From: Cornus controversa
Lineage: Eukaryota; Streptophyta; Magnoliopsida; Cornales; Cornaceae
Direction of reading: 5' to 3'
Length of the DNA stretch: 64,000 bases
Assembly: GCA_026545225.1 (NCBI GenBank)
Contig: CM048849.1
Span: 32,622,336-32,686,335, forward strand
This document shows, one piece after another, positions 22,001-33,900 of this stretch. Within the stretch, counting starts at the first letter, position 1. Every line of letters begins with the position of its first letter. The notes under the pieces were generated by a model. It did not search any database. It saw only the letters and a list, made by a program, of their open reading frames with translations, and was not told the DNA's origin. The position numbers and the translations under genes were made by a program.

Positions 22001-24933
22001 AATTTTTTAAACAACTATACTATGATATTATTGTTGAGAAAGTTACATTTTAATCTTCAAAACTTGTTAAAAACATTTCTTGAAATATCTGTGAAGCATC
22101 GAATATGTGGTCGAAGTATTTGAGAAGTATCGGATACATGTTACAAATAAAAATATATATTTTAAAATTATAGATATATTTAGGAAGTATCAGACACGTC
22201 TCAATGAGTATTTGAGGAGTATCGGTATCTGATATGGACACGATACTGGTACATCACTCTTGTAAAAGTATCCGTACTTCCTAGGTTTTGGGTGGGTAGG
22301 GATCTTGGAGATCTCTCACTTGTTGTTTGCTGATGACACTGTAATTTTATGTGATGTAGACGAGTCTTAGTTGAGATATTTGAATTATGTTTTGATATGC
22401 TTTCAGACAGTCTGGTCTGAAAGTCAATGTGGGGAAGAGTGATGGTTCCGGTGGGGGAGGTTGCAAAGATTTTTGAGACATCCTTGGCTATGGAGTTGGA
22501 TTTTTCCCTATTTTGTATTTGGGCTTACCTTTGGGGTTGCCTTCGAGGAGAGTGGGAGGTTGGGATCCTGTGGTTGAGAGGAGGCTCGCGGGGTGGAAGA
22601 AGCAGTATCTTTTGAAGGGTGGGATGGTCACCCTAATGAAGAGGATGCGGTTGAGTCTTCCTTCCTACTTCTTATCTCTCTTTCATATTCTCTCTTTGGT
22701 GGCTAGGAGGATAGAGAGGTTTCAGCGAAACTTTCTATGGAATGATATGGGGGAGGAGTTCAAGTACGATCTTGTTTGCTGGGAGCAAGTTTGTAGTTCG
22801 ATTCAGACGGGTGGCCTGGGGATCAGGAGATTGGAGCCTTTTAATAAGGCTCTTCTGGGGAAGTGGTTGTGGAGATTTGGTGTGGAGAGGCATAGACTAT
22901 GGAGGAGGGTTCTTTCTTACAGATTTGGGGAGGAGAGGGTTGGTTGGTTCTCTTTCGAAGTGAGCATGCCTGGAGGGGTAGGTGTTTGGAAAATTTTCAG
23001 GAAATGTTAGGAAAGGTTGGGATGAATTTTCTAAACATGTCAGATTTAGGGTTTGGGATGGCAGGGATATATGCTTTTGGGAGTACATTTGTTGTGGTGA
23101 CCGATCCCTCGACTTTTTTGGATTGCTTTGAATAGACATGCCTTGGTTTCTAACTGTTATTGGCTGATAGTGGGAGGACGACCTAGGAAGTGCGCTTTGT
23201 GAGACATTTCCAAGATTGGGAGCTGGAGGATGCCATCGGGTTCTTGGAGTAGTTGTACCTCCAAGAGGTCTTTGATGGATGGCTTGATTCCTAGGTTTGG
23301 GTGCCCTCATCTCAGGGGATGTTCGCTTTTTCTATAGGAGCCATTCGGATGTTTCCGGGCCTGCTTTTCTATGGAAGGCTGTATGGCGCTCAAAGGCCCC
23401 TCTTAAGGTGGCCTTTTTTGTTTGAACAACAGTTCTGGGGAGGATTTGTTGGACAACCTGAGGAGGAGGAGGAGACTGGTTATTGTTAACTGGTGTTACA
23501 TGTGTAAAAGAGATGAAGAGTTGGTAGATCATCTTCTTTTGCATTGCCTAATGTTCCAGGACAGTTGGGGCTTGTTTTTGGGTCTATTCATGATCTAGTG
23601 GTTTATGCCTCGGTCCTCGAGAGGCATGATAGAGGCTTTGAGAGGTTGTACAGTGGCCTTCCAAGTCCGTGACTTTTGGAGGGTAGCGCCCTTGTGTGTT
23701 TGGCGGTAGTTGTCTAGGGAAAGAAATAGGAGATCCTTCAATGGCGAGGAGAATTCTATTGGGGTGCTGAAATTCTATATTATTAGTTCTCTTTTTTGTT
23801 GGGTTCTTGGGAGAAATTTTAAATCTTTGGGGAGATAGCTTATTTTTTGGATATATTGAGAGTTTAAGGGTCCTATTTGGACCTTGTGTAGCTTTTGTGG
23901 GATGCATTCCCCGTTTAAATGCTTTCTAATGATATCTTACTTATCACACAAAAAAAAAAAAAAAAACTTGTGTGTTTATTCATTTTGATCATGTTTCTTA
24001 TTGTTGAAAAATTTTACAATTGCGATGGCCGACACGCATTATGTAACCCCTGTTAAAACCTTGGCTATTCCTATTTGTTCTTGTTTAAAGATGCCATGGA
24101 TTATTTGTTCGTGTTAATATATTGAATTCAATTTGAAGTTCATTTTTGTTATCTCTGTCTTAAATTGTGTTCAAATGTTGTATGCAGGTTACTGGATTGG
24201 GGGGTTTGGGCTTGGAGAGAGCATGGATGAGCGCACTGCTCTTCTTAATGCAGTTATAGTAAGATTATATTCTAGTATAAAAGCTTCATTTCTTTTCTTA
24301 ATTTTGTTAGGAATTTCATTACTTCTGGAAAATGAAAGCAGCATTCTTTTATCATATAGAAATGTCTTCGAAGCTGAATATTTTTTTTCCCTAAATGTGA
24401 AATTTTATATTATTAACAAGAAAACTACTTCTCCCAATTTAAAAGAATATAAGTTTGGCAACAATGTTTTGCATTACTGTTTTCTATTGCCAACCTGGAT
24501 TCTTTTCACATTTGAGCTTGTCAATAGGATTAGTGGTGGAGCCATGTGGGTCACAGTGGGGGTAGCTGCCCCCACCCAATTCTTTTAATTTTAATTTTGT
24601 ATATGTGTGTGTGTCTATATATATATTACTTTGTATTGTAAACATGCCCTCATCAAAAGTGTCTAAAAATAATAGTTTTACACTGTATTTGGTGGGAGGG
24701 AAGGGAGGGAATAGAGGAGGGATGGAGCAAGTCTCTGTTGTGTAGTACAAGGGAAAATTAGAGAAAAGGGAAGGATGGATAGCTGAGGCATCGCTCATCC
24801 TCACCAATTTTCATCCCTCCAAAATGGGACTAGAAAGAGGAGGAGGAAGAGAAGGATAAGTATTATATATTATGTAAAGTGACATTATTACCCTTCATCA
24901 ATTTTTTCCAATTATATAATGATGTTATGATTG

Positions 24934-24974
<41 letters not shown>

Positions 24975-27900
24975 CCTTTCCTTCCCTTCACTCTTACCAA
25001 ATAATGGAAAGTGTCACCTCCTATTCCCTTCTACTCAATCAAACAAAAAGGGGGTAGGGATGTCTCATCCATCCTTTTTAGCATCCCTTTCACACAATTT
25101 TTAATCATTCGTACCAAACAGCATTAACTATTTCCACTCCTTTGTTTTCTCAATTAGTTCATCTTCACTTCAACCGCTGATATCTCTCTTTTACTCTGAT
25201 CTCTGTCAGAAGCAAAAGCACGAAGAGGAAGAATTATTGATGTCTTCTTTTAGTCTATTTAGTCATGTTGTTTTCCATCTAGCCATTGTACAAGGAGCTC
25301 CATTCTTCGGAAGATATGATTTTCGCGAAATAAATTTTTTAATATATTTTTTCAAAATATAATTAAGGTTCTTGACCCAATGGTAGTACACAAGAAACCT
25401 TAATCAACTTTTTTCACCTAATAGATTGTTAACATCACTAGATTGTTTGATTGCATATATTGGGAAATACATATTTAGTGCCATTGATAATGAGTTTATT
25501 ATGCAACACTTTCAAAACATGAAAACTCATTGAGGAAAACTATAAATGTATTAAATGGAAATGTATCACGACCCAATTTCTCGGATCCAATCCTGGCACA
25601 AAACCTTTTAAATGATGAACCTCAAAATAACAAATGCGGAAGCAATCCGCAAATTGAGCTCATTTCATAAAACTTCTACAACAACATTCATTTACATAGC
25701 AATGTCACACAAACTAAGTCATTTTCTCAAGTTTATAATCCAGACATTATAACATTAACAAAGTCCTATGATATAACCACCTCAAAAAGACAATGTCCTC
25801 AATTGGTACAATTAACCATACAAATCCAATTGTTACATAACAACAACCCAATAAAAAAATAAATAAAGGTACAACGCCCATTATTTTTAGACACTTTTGA
25901 TGAGAGTGGATTGGGAGGTGCTCTGTAGGGAGGAAGAGGTGGGAAGTGGGGTGTCCGCTTTCTTTTAGGGTCTGTACACGAAGGAGTTTAGATGGAGACC
26001 TCTTCTTGGTGGGTTGCATTTTGATACAATCTCAGTGGAGGATAGAGATGGGATGGAGAGGCCTTTTAGCGAGGAGGAGGTGTGTCGACTTTGAAGAGTT
26101 GTAACCGGGATAAAGCTCTAGGCCCAGACGACTTTAACTCTGGATTCCAATTTGAAAATTAGGAGAGGTGATGAGCACTTTTTATGCTTTCCACTCTCAT
26201 TGCAGGTTTGAGAAAAGCTTGAATGCCTCTTTCGTCGCCCTTATCCCTAAGAAGGGAGGCGTCTTTGATGTTAGATATTTTAGACCTATTAGTTTGGTGT
26301 GGTGCATCTACAAGCTTATGTCGAAAGTCCTAGCGACAAGGTTGAGGTGAGTGATGGACGGTATCATTTCGGACTCCCAAAATGCTTTTGTTAGGGGTTG
26401 CCAGATTTTGGATTCTGCTCTCGTTGCCAGTGAGTGTGGATTCTAGGCTGAGTAGAGGCTCTTCCATGGGGTCGGGTTTATTCTATTAGGCGAAAACCAG
26501 CAGCGTCGGTACTAGATCGACTAAGTTGGAGGGAGATATCAAGCAAAAAGTGATTTATTTGCATTGATCATCATTCGAGGACCAATAATGAGGTGAGGGG
26601 GTCCTATGCAAGCTTAACATTGAGAAAGCTTATGATCATGTGAGTTGGAGTTTTCTAATGTATATGATGGAGAGGATGGGGTTTGGGGAGCAGTGGAGGC
26701 GGTGGATTGAGTTCTCTATCTCTTCTGTTCGTTTCTCAATTCTAGTGAGTGGGTCGTCGACTGGCTTTTTTAGCAACTCTCGGGGATTAAGCAGGGGGAT
26801 CCGCTTTCCTCCTTGTTTCTTATTGTGATGGAGGCTCTTAGTAGATTAATGAGGAGAGCCGTTGATTTGGGGTTCATTAGAGGTTTCAAGGTGGGTAGGG
26901 ATGCTTCCCGTCAGTTGGAGATCTCCCATTTGCTATTTGCCGATGATACTCTCATCTTTTGTGATGTCGATGAGTCGCAAATGAGATATCTGAGGTGTGT
27001 GCTAATTTGCTTTCAGGCTGTCTTTGGGCTAAAAATCAATTTTGGTAAGAGTGTGTTGGTTCCGGTGGGGAATGTATCAGATATCTATGTTCTTGCCGAC
27101 ATTCTTGACTGCAAAGTTGGTTCTTTCCCTATCTCGTATTTGATATTGCCTTTGGGAGCTCCATCGAGGAGTGTGGGTGGCTGGGATCTAGTTATTGAGA
27201 GATTTGAGAGGAGACTTGCTGGATGGAAGAAGCAGTACCTTTCGAAAGGAGGACGGGTTACCTTGTTCAAGAGCACACTGTCTAGCCTCCTTACTTATTT
27301 CCTATCCCTCTTTCAGATTCCTTCTTTAGTGATCGACAGGATTGAGAGGCTCCATTGGAACTTTTTGTGGGGCAGCTTGGGAGATGAGTTCAAATACCAC
27401 TTAGTAGATTGGGATTAGGTTTGTAAGCCGATTCAGTTGGGTGGCGTGGGGATCAGATGGTTGAAGCCTTTCAATAAGGCCCTCCTTGGGAAGTGGTTGT
27501 GGAGGTTTGGCAGAGAGAGAGTAATGCAATAAGCTATGAAAGAAAGACTGAAATCTATAAGGAAAAACATAGAGCTAGATCAAGCTAGAGAATAGCTTAA
27601 ACACCCACAACTCAATCCTGAAAGAAAGGGAGAGGTAGAAAGCTGCGATAGCAAGCTAAATATATTGATAATATCAAAAAAACTGTTGAATACAACTTGG
27701 AACAACCCTTTTATAAGCCACAAGGGATGCCCTAGCAAATATTCAATCCTAGCCCTTCATATAAATATAATCTAAGCGCTAATATTCTGTCCAGTAGAAT
27801 AAAAGGTCCTAAAATGACAAAACAGCCATTAAATGGTCACATGACTCATTTAATAGGCACATGACTTATTAAATAGAAGCAAAAACAAAAAATTAAAATA

Positions 27901-30900
27901 GATTTAAGACTTAAATAACGACTTAAAACCCATAAAGCAATTAATGCACTCTCAGCCTAGAGTTCTTGCGATGTTCAACTGTTTGAAGAAATTCCTCTTC
28001 CACTTGCTCTGCACCAGTCCCTCCAGGTGAGAGAAAACTCGACCTCGAGTTAGCATCGTCCTCGCTTGAAGAGTCACCTTGATAAGGAATCAAATAACGA
28101 ACATTGAAAACATCGGATGTCTTGATGTGGCTTGGAAGCTTCAACCTGTATGCATTGTCGTTAATCCTCTCAAGTACTTCACACGGTCCAATCTTTCTTG
28201 CACTCAGCTTATTGTATTCACCAGCCGGATATCAATCCCTAGTTAAAACAACCCATACATAATCTCCCACATCAAAGATCACACGCCTTCTACCCTTGTT
28301 GGCATGTTCTTTATACTTATGATTGCTCTCCTCGATTTGTTGCCGCACCTTCTGGTGAATTTCTTTGATCTGATCCACTAATTCGTCAGCTTTAGAACTC
28401 ACACGACCCATGATCTCTTAAGGAGCAATTAGGAATACACAATTTTGCTCCTTTAAAGAGAAAACCAGATTGCAAACAGTAGTCAGTCCTCTTACCTTCC
28501 ACTACCTCTTCATGAATCCTCCCAAAGAATGGATCAACAACATACAGATCCTTGAAAGTGTCAAAACCCACAACTTGAACTTGTATAGTAGATAGTAAAT
28601 GAGACCTTCGACTTAAAGCATCAGCCACCTTATTTTGGACACCTAACTTATGCTTCAAAGTAAAAGTAAACTGCTGCAAGTATGCTGCCCATTTGGCATG
28701 CCGACGGTTCAACGTATGCTGCCCATTTATGTACTTCAATGCCTCATGGTCAGAATACAAAACAAACTCTTTTTGGATCAAATAATGCTCCCAATGGCGG
28801 AGTGTCTGCACAATAGCATAGAATTCCACATCATATGTAGAATAATACAACCTTGCACCACTTAATTTCTCGCTAAAGAATGCCACTGGACTCCTTCCTT
28901 GGCTAAGCATTGCTCCTATGCCGATTCTAGAAGCATCACAATGGACTTCAAAGAGTTTGTCAAAATCTGGTAGAACAAGGATAGGAGCTTCAGAAAGCTT
29001 TTTCTTAAGTAACTTGAAACTTTCTTCGGCCTCATTAGTCCACTTAAATGGTCCTTTCTTCATGCAACTCGTAATTGGTGCTGTAAGTGAGCTGAAATCC
29101 CTGATAAAACGACGATAGAATGAGGCTAAACCATGAAAGTTGCGAACCTCGTGAACATTTGCTGGACTTGGCCACTCAATGATAGCTTGCACTTTGGACT
29201 GATCCACTTGGATTCCTCCTGAGGAGACTTCATACCCCAAAAACAACACTTGATCTGTCATAAAGCTGCACTTTTGGAAGTTGATGAACAATTTTTCCTC
29301 CCTTAGATTAGTCAAGAGGGCTTGTAAGTGTTCAAGATGTTTCTCTTCGGAAGGGCTGTACACAAGAATATCATCAAAATACACCACAACAAACTTCCCA
29401 ATATAAGGTTTCAGCACATGATTCATCACACGCATAAAAGTGCTCGGTGCATTTGATAAACCAAATGGCATAACCAGCCATTCATACAACCCCTCACGAG
29501 TTTTGAAAGCTATCTTCCACTCGTCCCCGGGTCGAATTCTAATCTGATGGTATCCACTTTTGAGATCAATTTTTGAGTAAACTTTGGCTCCCGAAAGATG
29601 ATCTAGCATGTCTTCTAAACGAGGAATAGGAAATCTATATTTTACAGTAATTTTGTTGGCTCTGCTGTCAGTACACATTCTCCAACTCCCATCTTTCTTT
29701 GGAACTAATAAAGCTGGTACAGCACATGGACTCATGCTTTCACGCACATAACCCATCTTTAATGACTCTGAAACCTGCCTATTAAGCTCTTCATGATCTT
29801 TAGGACTCATTCAGTAATGTGGCTTATTTGGTAAACTAGTTCCGGGGATTAGATCAATGTGGTGTTGGATGTCCCGCATGGGAGGTAATCCATAAGGTAA
29901 ATTCTGAGGCATAACATTAGCAAACTCCTCTAAAAGTGGCTAAACAGCAGCTGGAATCTGATCCTGCAAGCTTCTCTTTGCCAATTAAAACATAAACCAT
30001 GCCACTCTCCTCCAATTCCTCCTCAAAATTGGCCATAGAGAGTAAATTAACACACTCCCCCAATTTAGGTTTAGATATAACTTCCTCTTTAGATGGAACC
30101 AATATTATCTTTATAGAAGGTATAAGTATTTTTGTAGCCATTATGTTGCACCTTATTATCAAATTGCCAAGGTCGACCAAATAAGACATGACATGCATCC
30201 ATTGCCACAACATCACACCATACTTTATCGAAATACCTATTACCAATAGATAAATTAACCAAGCATCGTTTAGTGACTGATACCTCATTGCCTTTCTTGA
30301 ACCAAGAGAGTTTGTGAGGTTGAGGATGTGCTTCCATGGATAGATTTAACTTTGACACCGCTTCTTGAGAAATGATGTTTTCACAACTTCCACTATCTAT
30401 AATCAACTTGTAAACACGACCACCAACGGTACAAGTGGTTTGGAAAATATTATGTCGCAGCCAATCCTCAGGATCTTCGTGTCGTGGTGCTATGAAGGCC
30501 TTTCGCATCACAAGAGAAAACCCCGTATCTCCTCTAACAATAGCATCCTCGTCATCATCATCATAAATAGGTTCATTTTCTTCTTGTGACTGATCTTCTT
30601 CTTCACATTCTTCAATGAGAAGTTGTTTTCCTTCACAGCTATTTGCTTTTCGACATTCAGCCGACTTGTGTCCTGGTACTCCACATTTGAAGCATTTAAC
30701 TCCTGCCCCACTAGGTTGCGGTTTAATAACAGATGCTCCACCACCTAGTCGTGATTGAGGGGCTGTATTGCTGCCACTCTGAGGCAGTGTTGTTGTTGGT
30801 CGATTTCTAGCAACCGTCCCATGAGATTGCCCCTTAGAATTAGTAACCCGATTAGAATTAACCGGATTATTTGGTGCTCTATGCGTCCCTCTAGCTTGCT

Positions 30901-33900
30901 GAATTTCTGCGACTTTGGCACGCTGATAAGCTTGAGAAACATTCCAAATATCCTGCTGGTTCAATATATCTTGCAAGTTAACACATAATCCCCCTATATA
31001 CCGTGCAACCTTCTGTTCCTCACTTTCATTTAACTCATTCCCGAGAACAAGTTCAAAGTATTCCTCAGTGTATTCGTCAAGAATCCTGCTTCCTTGTCGA
31101 CAATTTTGCAGCCTTTGAAACATTGATTGGGTATAGTTGTAAGGAAGAAAAGTCTCCCTTAGCTTCTTTCGCATCTTTTCCCAATCAACATTCTTGGGCT
31201 TTTCTTGTCTTTGTCGTGTCATAACGAATTGATCCCACCAAGCTGATGCTCTTCTCCTTAATTTCATTGCGACCAATTTCACCCTTTTGTCTTCGGGTAC
31301 ATCCTTTAGGTCAAAGACTCTTTCCACAGCAGATAACCAATCAATGAAGCTTTCTCCATTAAGATCTCATGCAAATTCAGGAATTTCCACCTTGAAACCA
31401 CCATCCCAACGCATTTCATAAAATGGGATAGGTGCGGGTCTGGGTGCTGCGTTTCTACGAAAAGGATTAACAAAATCCTCTTCCAAATCGTTGTCCTCCT
31501 TAGATTCAATGCCATCTTGAGAAGGGGCTGGGGTTTGCGCAACGCGCTGGGCTAAAGCTTCAATTTGCCTTCTTGGATCTTCTACCACAACAAGCACTTG
31601 TTGTTGATCAACCGCTGCGTTCTGATCAGGCCCAATGGCTGGTCTGCGAGGTGGATTTCTTCTCCTTAGTGGCATGTTGCAAAACCTAAGAGAGAGATCT
31701 GATAAACCTAACACAAACCCAGTGGACCAGAACTTGCTCTGATACCAACTAATGCAATCAGCTATGAAAGAAAGGCTAAAATCTATAAGAAGGAAAAACA
31801 GAGAGCTAGATCAAGCTAGGGAATAGCTTAAACACCCACAACTCAATCCTGAAAGAAAGGGAGAGGTAGAAAGCTATGATAGCAAGCTAAATATATTGAT
31901 AATATCAAAAAAACTGTTGAATACAACTTGGAACAACCCTTTTATAAGCCACAAGGGATGCCCTAGCAAATATTCAATCCTAGCCCTTCATATAAATATA
32001 ATCTAAGCGCTAATATTCTGTCCAGCAGAATAAAAGGTCTTAAAATGACAAAACAACCATTAAATGGTCACATGACTCATTTAATAGGCACATGACTTAT
32101 TAAATAGAAGCAAAAACAAAAAATTAAAATAGATTTAAGACTTAAATAATGACTTAAAACCCATAAAGCAATTAATGCACTCTCAGCCTAGACTTCTTGC
32201 GATGTTCAACTGTTTGAAGAAATTCCTCTTCCACTTGCTCTACATCAGAGAGAGAGGCTATGGAGGAGGGTCATCTCTAGTAGGTATGGAGAGGAGAGGA
32301 GTGGTTGGTGTTCAGCGGAGGTGAGGATCCCTGGTGGCGTAGGTGTTTGGAAATTCATTCGTAAGGGGTGGGATGAGTTTTCGAAACACATCAGATTCAG
32401 GATTGGAAACGGTAGAGATATTCGTTTCTGGGAGGATTGGTGGTGCGGTGACAGATCATTGGTGCTCTTTTCCTCATCTTGTCCGCATTGCTCAACACCG
32501 ACATGATTTTATGTCGGACTATTATCATCTTGATAGTGGTAGGACGACTTGGGGTGTGGGCTTCTGGAGGCATTTTCAAGATTGGAAATTGGAGGATGCA
32601 TTCGTTTCTTGGAGATGATCTATCTTCTAGTGTTTAATGTCGGAAGAGACAACTCTTTGGTATGGGTGTCTTCGTCTCAGGGGAGGTTTGATGTTCGATC
32701 TTTCTATAGGTGCCTCTCCAAGAATGCTGGGACAATCTTCCCGTGGAAGGCTGTGTGGCGCTCTAAGGCTTCCCCCTAGGGTGGCTTTCTTTGGGTGGAC
32801 TGCTGTCCATGGAAAGATATTGACATTAGACAACTTGAGGAAAAGGAAAAGGATTGCTAACTGGTGCTGTATGTGTAAGAGAGATGGGGAGTCCGTTGAC
32901 CATCTTTTACTCCATTGCTCAGTGGCCCGAGATTGTTGGAGTTTGCTTTTGGGATTGTTCGGGATTCAGTGGGTTATGCCAAGCTCCACTATTACATCAC
33001 GCATTCCCAAAGAGCATCAAAAGCTTATGGTAATTTATCTCCAACTTGCTATTATTGAATTATATATAGAATTTCAGGCACTACTAGCTCTGTATCGGAC
33101 TCCATATTTGAAAATTAAAGGCTTCAACTGGTGGTACATAAAACGGTACCTACTCTAGTCCACACATGAGGACTAAAACGTCATGATGCAGAATATGACA
33201 ATTGGCCACTACTACAACCGATGTCTAGCAAAATTTAAAATTACAAAAACACTATTTGACTCATAAAATATAAGAAAAATGAAAACATATATAAATTTAA
33301 ACCAACTGCCGACGAACTTAACCCATAATATAGGACTTGACTTAAAATGGTACATGATTCTAGGAGTTTTCCATATAGATAGCTGCTTGAGATCAGACCA
33401 ATTTGCAATATTTTTCTCTTTAAATTTCCTTTTTTGGAGCCTCATATGGTCCATCTTTCTTAACAAATATATTTGTATATATACAAATTTGTGTTGACTC
33501 CAGCTCAAAACTAGACTAAGTTCTTTCATGTAGTATATCCATTTGGGCTTTGGTTCTTTTGAGACTGGTTAGCAAGTTTGACATGTTTTGCTTCAGAAAA
33601 TGGTTGCATCATTATTGACATTTACATGGTGCGAGTCTTGTACTTTTTCTCACAATTTTGAATTGCTTCAATTATGTAACAATACCTAAGGGGGAAATCT
33701 TGTGATAGGCCAATATATAAAAATGGAAACCTGGAAAAATGCATTATGGTCAAAGAGTTTGAAAATTCGAACTAAAACAGTATATATGAAATGTAGTTGC
33801 ACAATTATATACTTTATGGCAATGTAATGATAACAATTTATGGTTAGAGGATTATTCAAAAAAAGATTTGGTATTTAGGACTGATAATATAAATTGACAG

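Larger units (their letters stand above)
27522..32247 (-). mobile_element. Ty3/gypsy element lacking most of integrase
   Basis: LTRs at 27522-28016 and 31750-32247 are close to 97% identical by eye. The 5-bp repeat GAGAG flanks the element at 27517-27521 and 32248-32252, and its removal rejoins the host LINE. A perfect PBS TGGTATCAGAGC lies inside the 5' LTR. The minus-strand order is gag, protease, reverse transcriptase, RNase H, and then only the C-terminal end of integrase, which is the gypsy order. The integrase zinc-finger and catalytic core are deleted, so the copy is non-autonomous. Confidence 0.92.
25893..33005 (+). mobile_element. L1-like LINE, truncated and split by a gypsy element
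   Basis: The reverse transcriptase begins near 25893 ([19 protein letters not shown]) and continues to 27521. A gypsy element occupies 27522-32247, and the LINE resumes at 32253 with [26 protein letters not shown] and the zinc-binding tail [19 protein letters not shown] (about 32860-32930). It ends near 33005 without a poly-A, so the 3' end is also lost. It belongs to the same family as 10808-20745 and 22285-23966 and has many lesions. Confidence 0.85.

Noticed and set aside
24133..24588. 151-codon frame containing [11 protein letters not shown] as a single gene
   Set aside because: Only 24188-24258 is coding. Consensus splice sites bound it, and the rest is intron read-through.
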